Source: Amoebophrya sp. A120 (taxonomy: Eukaryota > Sar > Dinophyceae > Syndiniales > Amoebophryaceae). Taken from it: 64,000 nt of DNA. The stretch covers positions 2,916,460-2,980,459 of the forward strand of contig CAJINV010000004.1 in assembly GCA_905178155.1 (NCBI GenBank). Reading direction: 5' to 3'. Each line of letters begins with the position of its first letter. The stretch's first letter is position 1. Positions 54,496 through 64,000 of the stretch are shown here, piece after piece. The position numbers were made by a program, and so were the translations under genes. The notes under the pieces were generated by a model. The model saw only the letters and a program-made list of their open reading frames with translations. It did not search any database and was not told the DNA's origin.

Positions 54496-55241
54496 TTTTT
54501 TGGGCTACTCCCTGTGTAGAAATTTCTCGGTCGTATTTTTTTTTCTGACTGCGAGTTATTTCTGAAACCGATCAAGACGCAAAGTCTCAAGCTTTTTCCT
54601 ACCTAGCGACGGGGCGGCTCTCGGTCAACATTTTAGTGCGCCTGTTCAAAAGTGTAAAAATACTCTCGTCCAAATACTTTATCTTCCGAGGTTGTAGCGA
54701 ATTGGTGACGACGATAGTTGCTCCGAGTATGATGCTGATGGAACAATCGAATCGATCCCGATCGCGACTCCTCTGCCATGTTGAAAATAATGCACTTTCG
54801 GGCAGCAAGACATCCACAACCTAATTGACATGATCTTGTTCCGGGCGAGCAAATCCAAATTGACACAGAAAATACCAGTACTGCAACATAATACAAACAG
54901 AATCTGAAGACGGAAGAATATTCGCGCAAGAAAAAAACTCCAGAAAGACCAAACACAAGGCCGCCAACCACCAGTGGCTCTGGCTGGGGCTGCCGACGAA
55001 CTACTTAGGTACATGGCTAGTACCCGCAGTTTTTGTAGCAGTTTTTCTATGTTAGTACTACCAAGATGACTAGTTGAATGATGACACCTGAGGAGTGCCG
55101 TCGTGGTCTCTCTTTTCGAGAAACCCACTTCTCACCCGGCAAGAAGAGGAGGCGTTTACGTCTCTTCCACCAGGATAGTTTTTTTCTTCATTTCACATTC
55201 ACTACAAGAATCTAAGTACTCCACCGAGGAATTATATTAAT
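54496..55241. other. Intergenic stretch; one doubtful hydrophobic frame
   Basis: A minus-strand frame at 54679-55128 contains a hydrophobic segment (FFLARIFFRLQILFVLCC), but a second minus frame over the same bases is equally hydrophobic, so I make no gene call. Confidence 0.35.
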
Positions 55242-58200
55242 TTAGAAACGGTTCATCTCTACACTGCCAACTGAACAAATGGTGCCGGGGTCTTTCTTGT
55301 TCGTACTACTCATCTGCTCGAGTTGCGGTCGTTCTCCTTGTTCTTCATCTAGCAAGAACCCGTCTATGTCGACCGTTTCTTGGGAATTGATCCTGGTAAA
55401 AATATTCAGCTGGCTTCTACTTCGGGCTGCTCCTGCACTGTGTACTAGCTCCTCCAACGAAGCAGATCGTGCAGGCACCACCCGGCCCGAAACGTGCGAC
55501 ATCACCGTGGCCGACTCAGCAAGATCCTCAAGAACAGGATCATGCTCGTCCACTATTGTGCTGCCTTGCATCTGGATTTGCTGTTGATCTACTAATCCCG
55601 TCGGGTAGAAGTAGTTTCCGTTCCTCTGCAGTTCTCCTTCTTCCACCTCCGCCGAGCTTTTTTTCTTCCCTTCCAGTTTTTCCAGCCGCTGGCGCAGTTC
55701 GTCTACCTCGGCCTGCAAGTCATCGACGGGGTCCCCGAAAAACTCCGTCACAAACTCCCCGACGCAGGACGCCCGACGGATGCCCATGAACAGCAGAATG
55801 CAGGCGTAGACCACCATCACCTCCACATAGGGAAACGTCGCCAAGACGTTCGGCAAGGCGGTCTCCCAGGTCGGGCACTTCACCTTCTGCACCAGCCCAA
55901 TGCCGTGGCAGTCTGGCATGCGGGTCCTGCGGGGTTCTTGTTGTGGGTTGGAAGAACTAGTACCTGAAGCAGAAGCTGGAGATAAAGTCGAAAATGAATC
56001 ATCTCCATTTGAAGATGACTGTCGCCCCTGCTCCCCATGGTCTAGCCGCCTGCTTGTCGTACTACTAGAAGAAGTACTAGTTGAGGGGTAGACATAGGTT
56101 GTTGTAGCAGGTGGCACCCCGAGCAGCTTTTGCATTTCATAGGACTTGAATTCGTTCAGCACGTGGGTTGGTAGCCGCTCGGAGAAACAATCCTTCCCTT
56201 CGTTATACCAGGAATCGATCGCCCCATAAGACTCGCACGTCGGGCTCGGAACGGCGTTGATTATATCATCAACTCCCGGCGTCAACACATTGTTCTCGGA
56301 AAGAACAACAAAATCTTCTTGTGCCGTATTTTCTGTTTGATATCGGTCGGTATGCAGCTCGTGTTCGAACGGTTCCTCAGAAGGTGCGAAGGTGGTGCTG
56401 GTGGTCGCGGAGACTTTATTGTCTTGTTTGCTACCTTCGCTACTCGCCTCCGCCTCGTCGGTGATCCCCGAATAATTGGAGGCTCCGCCCAGCACTCCCG
56501 CCCTGCTTTCCCGTGCCTGTCGCGCCTCTGCATCCGTGGTGCAGTGAATTTGACAGAACAGCGTGCGATATCGAGCGCAAATACATATCTGGAGCAGGAA
56601 AAATGGAAAATTTGCTTTGCAATTCGCGGACCACGCACATCATGGTCATCTCGTCTGGAATGCACAAAAAATTTTGCGAGACCTTCTTGTTCATGATGCC
56701 TCTCCAGCAAGAGCAGCCTGCCTTTAAAAGCCTAGAAGAAATAAACGGACAGCAACTTTTGGGATTCGTGCAATACAGATCATGTGCTTTTTGTGAAGAT
56801 CGGAACTACTTCGGATGACAAGCCGCATCCTTCCAGACCCAGATCGATTTTTGCAGCGCATATGCGGAAATGCGTTTCGTCGTCGCCTTCGAACCAGAAA
56901 GGTTCCAGCATCCGCACCGAGCAAATGCTCCAGCCTTCGTGCGCCTGGCGGAAGTTGCCGTAATCTCCCGCGTTCATGCCACAGGCGCGGCCGACGTGGC
57001 TGTGCGGCGGGAGGTCACCGTGATCTACTTGTGGATTATTTTCATTTTCCGGAGGACCGTCTGTGTCTGTCGTGCTTGTATTGTCGATAGAAGTACTTGT
57101 TCTCTCAGACTGCTCTGTCTCGCCGCTACTAGTACCACCTGCAAGATCATTATCATTTTGCAAGGCCGCTGCATCAAGAACCAGTCGTGCGTCGATCGCG
57201 GAAGTGGTCGTGCTCGTGCTGGATGAGCTGGCTTGTTTCCCTACGGCGGAGGAGGGTAATTCAGCATGATGTAGCTGAGGATGGACACCAACATGATCAT
57301 GCGCTGTTGCACTTTCTACACTTTTGCTCGTGTGGTCCTCCGCGAGAATCCGCCTCCTGGTTCTGTGCCGAGTAAGAACCTGGCTTCTCGTTGCTTGCGC
57401 ATCTACTGCTTCGGCAGTCGTGGTACCAGGAACCGCCGAGGAACCCGGAGCCGGCGTCGTGCTACTACCGATGGAGAGCGTGCTGCTGCTCCCGTGGTAT
57501 CCGTAGATGGAAGAAGCGGTGGTGGTTCCCAAGAAAGCCAGTCCCGCCTCCATCTGGCAGGTTTGCATGTTCTGCATTGCAAAGCTATCGCACTAGCATA
57601 AATTGCATTACAAATTTTGGCAAGAAGACAAGCGGAATTTGTAATGGTGTTTTACCTTAGAAGGGAGATTGCAACTCGTACGAGCTGCACGATATTTTTG
57701 CACAGGATACATGTAGTGGCGGAACAAAACCAATACGCTCGAGCCGAGCGCGCCAACCAACGTGATCGCGAACGGCGCTAATTGCCACCACTTCAGAATT
57801 TTCGCCGCTTTCTGCTGCTTCAGTTGGTGGTGCATCCGGTAGGGCAGAAACGTCCCGAGCACCGAGAGAAACAGCCGGCTCAAGCATCCGATCGGCTTTT
57901 TCTGTTTTTTTCGTGTGGTTGATTTTGATGCATTTCTAGAGGTCGTCATATCGTCGTCGTGTTTTGCGTCCGAGGCTGCAGACGGGCCTTCCTCTATGAT
58001 CATACTGGAAGTGCTGGACCGTGAAAGGCCACGGCGCGGCCGCACAGAAAGCTGGCGACCTTTATCGGGGGATAATGATAAATTCTGGCAGTTTCTCCTA
58101 TTTTTACTGCTGCCTGAGCCTCGCTCGTCAACATCTGCAGGCGGTCTGCTGCTGGGTGGAATAGAGTGAAAAGACGACGCGGCAAGAGCCGTGTGCTGGA

Positions 58201-58303
58201 AACTAGCGCTGCGACTGGGTACGGCAGAGGCGAAAGATGCTGCGCCACCACTATTCGGTCGTCCCGAATTAGCGTTGGTTCTTGACCTCGACGATGACAA
58301 CAT
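55242..58303 (-). CDS. Two-pass membrane protein of unknown function with Cys-containing loop and coiled coil
   Basis: Exons 57710-58303, 56863-57565 and 55242-56563 give 872 residues; both introns are introners. The start is the ATG at 58303. Residues 1-150 are a Ser/Arg-rich cytosolic region with a basic stretch (RKKQKKPIGCLSRLFLSV). A membrane helix follows at about 178-198 (FAITLVGALGSSVLVLFRHY), interrupted by an introner at its end. The large middle region, probably lumenal or extracellular, contains ACGMNAGDYGNFRQAHEGWS and CSVRMLEPFWFEGDDETHFR, then CQIHCTTDAE, a likely disulfide-bonded domain. A second helix lies in exon 3 (ATFPYVEVMVVYACILLFMG), followed by a short coiled coil (VDDLQAEVDELRQRLEKLEG) and an acidic tail. 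Topology is inferred from hydrophobicity; I do not recognise the family. Confidence 0.72.
56569..56862. mobile_element. Introner element (294 bp) in the two-pass membrane protein gene
   Basis: The flanks are TGCGA (56564-56568) and TGCGG (56863-56867). The ends are TATCGAGCGCAAATACATAT and TATGCGCTGCAAAAATCGAT, each followed by ATCTGG. Excision joins ...DDETHFR to TLFCQIHCTT in frame. Confidence 0.82.
57571..57709. mobile_element. Introner element (139 bp), TGCAAAAGTATC family, in the two-pass membrane protein gene
   Basis: Perfect 5-bp duplication CATGT at 57566-57570 and 57710-57714. The ends are TCTGCATTGCAAAGCTATCG and, on the minus strand, TATCCTGTGCAAAAATATCG. It is inverted relative to the copy at 22302. 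Excision joins ...LFRHYM to QTCQMEAGLA in frame. Confidence 0.88.
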
Positions 58304-61302
58304 CTTTTTCTTTGCCAAGTTCCTCTAATTAGGTGAAAGACTCAACAAAAGGATCCGCCTGATGAAGATGTAGATGATTGCAGATCGGTCTTCACGGAAC
58401 ACCGGGCACTGAAGAAGATGACCGAGGGTCATTTTTTTTCCTGGACGATGCAACAACTGGACGTCGAACGATGACTGTCATTTCCATTTCCACCGAACAG
58501 CCCACAAACTAATAGGTAGCCAGAAGGAACCGGAGGATCAGGATGTGGATGAACTACATCAAAAAGAAAAACAAAGTGGTTGACCACACACACGAAACCG
58601 ATCCAGGACCAATGCGTACACTACCGATGGAAAGCTCAGTCGTTGTCGTAAGCCTTCTGTTACACTCTTCGTCTTCCACGGTCAAAGCCAGTTTCAGCTT
58701 CAGGCCGCATAGCTGCGTCTTGCTTTCGTTTTTGTTTTTTACTTCTACTGAAAAAGATAAAATATCTGCGCGTGCGTCGGTAGTACTTTTTTTGGTAAAC
58801 ATAGGTTTCAAAGTCTGCGACTGCAACTTTAGCGTGAGAAGTGCCGATCCGATGGCGATGTCCTTCCCTCCATACTCGTAGCCGGCTCCCGCTCCGGCAC
58901 CAAAAATTACTATATTTTCCCTATCCACAACATCCTTGTTAAGGTTATTTCACCAGCAGGAGCATGCTACCACAAACGGTCTACTCATCGCCTGTTCGCT
59001 CGTTGCAACGACAACAGGAAGTTGTAGATCACGCTTGTAATAACACCTGCAACATTTTTGTTTCACCACAATTTCAAGGCCTTAACAACTGGCGCTGTTG
59101 AAAATGATGCGTCGCGCAGGCTGACGCTGAGCATTCTCGACGAATGGACGAGAAAGCTGCAGCGTCAAGCACAAAACAAAAGGTCAAAGTAGAGTGACTA
59201 GAAAAGGAGTTCGAGGTTTGATCTGAATTAAATCAGATCGCTTTGCTTTTGGTCGTCGTGGTCTAAAAAAAGCATTGGCTGCTTCACAGCAAGAAATACT
59301 TCTAGGTTGCGGTCTTGTGTTTCCTTGTTCCATTACACAAATGGTCCCTGCTACACAATATACTTTTTTGGACTATACTTTTTTACGTTCGTTTTCACAA
59401 ACATCTTCCCTGTTGCAAATGATCCTCTGTACGAGGCGGCTCAAAATATCTTGCTTTTCTTGTTGACCAATACAAGCTTTTATTTTTGAGCCAACGTCGT
59501 CGGGATAGCGCTGACGTTCTTACCTGGTGCAATTTGAGTTTGTTCTTGTTGTGCTGTTCTACTTCGAATTATTTATTGTTACTTTCATCTGACAGCTCCC
59601 GCACCAAATACAAGCGATTTTGGATAAATCATCTGGCCCGTTTCTGTCTGTGCAATGGCGCGCTTAAATTTCAATGAAGTGGATCAGTGGCCACAAATAG
59701 AAATTTTACTTTTTAGTTTACAACCCCTTGCGTCGTCCTCCGAGTGGAAAACCGATCACAAAGAGGAAAGTTAAATACGGCCATAATTCCTGTGCATTTG
59801 CCACATTTTTGCTCAATGCTCCTGTACAACAGAAATTCTTTGCTGCAGTACAGAGCGCCGCGCGCAGACGCGCTGGCGCCATCAAAAAACAAAATGAAAA
59901 CAAACAGATACTATCAAGATATTGAAAACAAATCTGATACAAGAAGATTAGAAGCGTTACCTGCCAGATTCGATACCAAAACTGTACTTTTTTTCTTGTT
60001 CATCCCATGCCCATCGACAGAGTTGTGAGCTAATCATATGACAAGGTTATTGGTCGTTCTTAACGTAAGAAAGACGCACTACCCGTTTCAATAGAGCGGT
60101 ATAATCCTCGAAGTGACATTCGTTCCAACACTTCGAGCCGTGTTTATACTGCTATTCTTGTTGACCCATTGTGATTGTTCGAACTGCAATATTAAAGCTC
60201 GCGGACTAGTTAAACATCTCCCTTCTATACTGTACTTCTATTTCTAATAACCTGTGCAAACTGATAAAGGTTTTTTTCGTGTTCGTTCGAGTTTTTGTTC
60301 AGCGTAATAAGCGAAAGCGAAACGGAAACATGATATTCTTCAACACTGGCGACAGCACGACTTCCCACCGCTGCTACAATTGCCGACGTGCTCGCCTATT
60401 TTTGCTGTTTGCTAGTCTGGAAAAAGTATTCTTCAAATTTTTGCAATTGGTAGAATGAAGTTCAAATGTACTGGAAAAAAGGTTCATCTTCTCCCGCGAA
60501 AGTGTAACAGTTCAAGTTGAAGTTTTATTTCATCCGAACAAGAAGTTTCAAAACAATAAAGAAGCTCAGCTGCGGGTTGTGCTTTAGATATTTACGAAAA
60601 GTTTATTGGCCTGACGTAAGTAAAGCTCTCATACTGGTTGAAGATTTGTGTCCTTGCGTAAATTTTTCTACTGTAGCGACTTGTTTTGGTCGTGTTGCAA
60701 ATTTTAGTTCAAGCTGCGCGATCAGCTATAGCTTTTTCTTTGAGTTCTTCTCTTCCAGCTTCTAAACTGTCTACTCATCAGGTTTGATGTTTGCTGTAGT
60801 TGTTTTCTTAATTTGTTGTGTTTCTCTGCCATAAAGTAGATGGTGCTTTTTCTAGTATGCGATTTTTACGCCTTCATCTGGATTGATTGATGAGTTGTTA
60901 TTTTTGTTGCGTAATTTTTATCTCCTATTGAAACTCCTTCTGAAGCCTTTAGTCTATAATCTGCCGTCGATGTGCGACGGCACCTTCCTGGAACGGCTAC
61001 GCAGTGACCTCCATACTAGCGCCGTGCCCATTAGCTGTGGCGCCAGCGTCGGAATGCCCGTAATTGTCTTGTAGCCAGCGACGCATCTCCTCGGTTTTGT
61101 ACCGGAATTGACCTGTTCAGAATCATTTTGGAAATACTTATAGAAGCGCCCTGCAATGTTTCGTCTTTAGTTGTCATGCATTTCTTATTAGTACTATACC
61201 TATGCGTATGCGTTAAACCTAAAGGGCACTGCTGGAGAATATGAATAAGTAAATTTGTATTCATTGCCTACAAGAACCAACCTCTTCCAAAACAAAGCAT
61301 GA
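58304..61302. other. 3-kb AT-rich gene-poor stretch
   Basis: Apart from the small candidate at 59718-59882, only weak frames. A minus-strand frame at 58554-58928 (with IVIFGAGAGAGYEYGGKDIA) looks protein-like but has no ATG. A possible terminal exon at about 61003-61107 (minus, FRYKTEEMRRWLQDNYGHS) follows a CAG acceptor but has no donor in matching phase. Confidence 0.4.
59718..59882 (-). CDS. Small (54-aa) protein, possibly a mitochondrial inner-membrane subunit
   Basis: From the ATG at 59882 the frame encodes 54 residues: an Arg/Ala/Leu-rich amphipathic start (MAPARLRAALCTAAKNFCC), a short linker, one membrane segment (LWPYLTFLFVIGFPL) and a basic tail (GGRRKGL). The layout of presequence, single helix and positive tail is that of small respiratory-chain or ATP synthase subunits. 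The alternative is a chance frame; there is no splice signal or homologue that I recognise. It is the only frame in this AT-rich 3-kb region with such an organised layout. Confidence 0.35.
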   Translation of the reverse strand: MAPARLRAALCTAAKNFCCTGALSKNVANAQELWPYLTFLFVIGFPLGGRRKGL

Positions 61303-64000
61303 TCAATCTATACGATTCGAGTCTTTCATTGTGGGTGTGGACGGATGGTGGCCTTCCTCGCGCCGTTCCTTGGGTACGTCAGCCAGGTAGAGCTTGTACT
61401 CCGGGAGGTTTTTCAGGGTCTTTGCGAGCCTCTCCGTGCGCTTTTTGTCTTGCGCTTCTTGGTTCAGTTTCTGCTGTTCCTCATCGATCGGCTCAGATAC
61501 GGAGGACGCGGAAGAACGGGGATAATTGCCTGATTTGTATAAATAAATTTTCGATCATACCATAACCATACGGCTACGGTTCCAGCACATTCAAGAACTT
61601 CATATCGCACTTGAATGAAGTAGCAACATCACGTTCACGGTGACAACATAACAAGAGAACAAATAAAAAGCGTTGGTCCACCAAGTTACTTGGACTTGCA
61701 CCACCAGATCTAGACTGAATGTCTACGTCAACACAATCAACTACGAGTGCAGCTGGCATCGTGGCTACAACACGCGCAGCGCAAATTATGTCAATATAGT
61801 ACCTTCGTCCGCGTTTTTCTTTCTCTCCTTGGTCCCTGAAGTACTGCTGCCTCCTGACCCCGGTCTTTCCACCTGCTCCCCTAAAAGGTTCAGCTTTGGC
61901 GAGGCTTTCAGCCTATTATTCCTATTTCCGTTTTTGATGTCTGGTGTGTCTCCCCCGTTGTTCATCATAGGTGGTACTGCGACTGCGTTGTTCAGATACA
62001 GATTCAGCTTTTTCTTCTGTCGCTGCTTCCCGTAGTTCCCCTCGACCGGAGTCCACCCGACCACGTAGGGCGCCATGATGAAATCGCCGGAAAGCACACT
62101 CATCGTCGCATCGCCGTTGCTGGTTGGCGTGTCCATGCCCGACATTGTGGAGGCGATCAGCATGTTGTTGTTTGTACCATGTACCCCGGACGAGTTCCCC
62201 CGATTTACAACTGCTCCCGCACCTACGCTGGGTGGATTCATCGGTGTGATGATGGTCGTTCCTACTTGATGATGTTGGCCGCCTACGGAGACAGACGATG
62301 TTCGAGACACGCCTGCCGCTGCGTTGAGGTTGCCGTTGTTCACAACATCCCCTGTCGTGCCAGAAGTTGCTGCACCACCATTGGCCTGTGGCTGTGGTCT
62401 GTTTTCCCCCTCAGGAGCTGCCCGGACTTTGCTACTGGGCCCCGCGGAGGAAGAAGTCGACGTGGAGGTCGAGGTGGAGTTGGTCGGCTGGAAAAGGATT
62501 CCGTTGCTCCCCGTCAGATCGATCTTCTGCATCTTCTGCAGGTACCCCGCGTGCGCGCTGCTTGCCGGCGTGAGGCAGTCGCGGGTGCGCTTGATGCCCT
62601 GTCCGGCGGGTACCGTTTGGAAGCAGGTCACCTGCGTGCCGCCCGGAAAACCACCTGATTTTTATAATGAATTTCTTTTCGTGCTGACACTATATTTGAC
62701 TTGTGCATGTTGGATTGTTGATTGTACAACAAACAAATAACTAAAAAATCGGTCGTCGTCGTTCTCGTAATGCTAATGAAGCCTACTTCACGTCAACGTC
62801 TTCCTTCATGTTCTCGAACTCGACAACGTACGCCAGTAGGATGAAGAATGTAAACATCATGGGGAACGCCGGGAACAAGCAGTCCGTTATCTTCATGCAC
62901 AAAAAAAGACCAGCAACCACCTGTTCTTTCACTTTCGAGTTTTACCTGGTATGAACGCCGGCGCGCTTGCGTTTAACGTGCTATTCGCCACGGTTTCGCT
63001 GACCGACGGGACTTTTTTCTGCACGACCTGCGACTTTTCCTTGTCCTCCTCCGTCAGCGTCTTGCCGAAGGCCGCTGCCCAGTTCGCGGGCGCGGGTCGC
63101 TCCTCAAAAATTTTCTTCGGCGACGGAGCAGCTGCTTCGTCCACGCTCATCTTGTCGTCGTCTTCCTGTATCGGATCCCCTGAGTCCGCGGCTTTCCCGC
63201 CCTTGGACACGCCTTTCTTGCCGCCTGAGAGTGGAAGTAGAAATGAATCTGCACAAGCACAACGCTTTTACAGCGTACACACAAAAAATGTAATTGATGC
63301 GTTCTATCTTCAAATAAACCTAAGCGTAATCTGCCCAAAAGGTGGTATTATGATGGACCACCACCGTGGTGGTCCATCTCCATCGCATCATAAATAAAGA
63401 AGAATCTCATCTCAAAATTACCTTTATGATCCGATGAGCCCTTCGTTCCTTTCTTGGAGCCCTTGTGGTCTACATGCGGCGAGTCGCCCCTGCTCTTTCC
63501 CGCACCCTTTGCTCCACCGGGCGTTATGTCCTCGGACACCTCGGCACTTTTTCGCGGGCCGCGTTCTGTCGTGTTTTTTGGAAAAAAATTCAATTTGATT
63601 GATTGTCTCCATACATTTTCATTTTGATTTTCACAATTACAGGTCTTTGAAGAAAAAAAAATGAAAGATAATTTTCATCCAAAAAAAAACAGTACCACGC
63701 TCCGTTCTTTTCGTGCTGCTGTAGCTGGAGTGTCCGAGCACGATTTTCGTCGTGGCCTTTTTCGCGCCACCATCCGCGACACTAGCTGTCCTGGTGGTCC
63801 TGTTTTGCTGTGAAACTGTATTTGCGCCGGCGGTCATTTCTTGTTCCTTACTGATGATCTCCATCAGCGAAGGGGCGTTCTTTCGCTTTGACCACGCGTC
63901 GCTATTTTTATCCTCGTCGTTGTCCTCATCATCGACTTTCCCCCATTTCTTCGTCGTCGGTGGTGGAGCGGTCGGTGCTGCAGCTGGTGGGGGCTTCGAT
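61303..64000 (-). CDS. Low-complexity RNA-metabolism protein with a PAM2 (PABP-binding) motif (partial, runs off right edge)
   Basis: Exons 63696-64000 (5' end beyond the window), 63422-63565, 62946-63224, 61803-62654 and 61303-61529. All four introns are canonical GT-AG in phase 1, and the reading frame is continuous. The N-terminal part is Pro/Ala- then Lys-rich (AWSKRKNAPSLMEIISKEQE). The third listed exon has a short ordered stretch (APANWAAAFGKTLTEEDKEK) and ends with STLNASAPAFIPG, which fits the PAM2 consensus (LNxxAxxFxP) that binds the MLLE domain of cytoplasmic poly(A)-binding protein. The next exon is Asn/Ser/Gly-rich with GIKRTRD and VVGWTPVEGNYGKQRQKKKL. The last has a charged helix (EEQQKLNQEAQDKKRTERLA). 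By analogy with other PAM2 proteins a role in mRNA translation or decay is likely. The specific family is not recognised. Confidence 0.7.
62783..62896 (-). CDS. Nested 37-codon membrane microprotein candidate inside an intron
   Basis: Within the intron 62655-62945 of the PAM2 gene, same strand, the frame from the ATG at 62896 reads MKITDCLFPAFPMMFTFF, then ILLAYVVEFENMKEDVDVK and stop. Size, single central helix and short charged tail recall tiny ER subunits such as OST4 (36-37 residues), but only the N-terminal ITD is similar, so this is a weak hint. It could instead be an alternative terminal exon or chance. Confidence 0.25.
   Translation of the reverse strand: MKITDCLFPAFPMMFTFFILLAYVVEFENMKEDVDVK

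Noticed and set aside
54633-55128. Hydrophobic minus-strand frames
   Set aside because: Two different frames over the same bases are equally hydrophobic, there are no splice signals, and nothing is family-like.
61003-61107. Possible terminal exon after a CAG acceptor (minus, TEEMRRWLQDNYGHS)
   Set aside because: No upstream donor in matching phase. The nearest gene already ends with a good stop at 61303.

Overview
The window is nuclear DNA of a protist, and everything about it is eukaryotic. Genes are split by introns and most coding regions carry long Ser/Thr/Ala/Gly-rich low-complexity stretches. There is no operon-like layout, and no rRNA, tRNA or CRISPR array that I can see. Fourteen genes or gene fragments that I can support, and every weaker gene candidate I list, read on the minus strand. 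Many introns are short repeat-like insertions with terminal inverted repeats (TIRs) that begin TA(T/C), flanked by 5-bp target-site duplications (TSDs). They can be removed in frame only by splicing out the insertion plus one TSD copy, usually without GT-AG ends. This combination (one-strand gene array, introner elements, unusual splice sites, low-complexity-rich proteins) points to a dinoflagellate-lineage alveolate. From memory of published introner elements, a syndinian parasite such as Amoebophrya fits best. The organism call is inference.

Layout (all genes minus strand). 1-2.4 kb: secreted or anchored class I methyltransferase, running off the left edge. 2.4-14.6 kb: gene-poor accessory region with three GC-rich islands, one small partial gene (6.97-7.44 kb), a contested locus (9.6-10.9 kb) and a higher-order satellite of hairpin repeats (12.6-14.3 kb). 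14.7-18.9 kb: NOA1/YqeH-type GTPase. 19.7-20.5 kb: Cys-rich protein. 21.2-23.9 kb: CEP70-like coiled-coil protein. 24.6-26.6 kb: FkbM-type methyltransferase. 28.9-32.1 kb: 764-aa protein of unknown function with three introners. 33.7-35.2 kb: secreted acidic protein with a membrane tail. 36.4-40.3 kb: helical-repeat protein with an Arg/Asp/Glu/Ser-rich tail. 40.5-41.6 kb: J-domain protein. 42.9-44.5 kb: largest GC-rich island. 45.0-51.4 kb: Dpy-19-like C-mannosyltransferase with a long C-terminal extension. 52.5-54.5 kb: secreted Lys-rich protein. 55.2-58.3 kb: two-pass membrane protein. 58.3-61.3 kb: AT-rich, one possible small mitochondrial protein. 61.3-64.0 kb: protein with a PABP-binding PAM2 motif, running off the right edge.

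I rebuilt exon structures by hand, joining exons at canonical GT-AG sites or across introners with one TSD copy kept. In each rebuilt gene the exon lengths sum to whole codons and the joined protein reads sensibly. That is the main internal evidence for the introner model. Functionally the set looks like housekeeping plus secretory-pathway genes (C-mannosylation, two secreted or anchored methyltransferases, a mitochondrial ribosome-assembly GTPase, a centrosomal protein). I see no pathway-level clustering.
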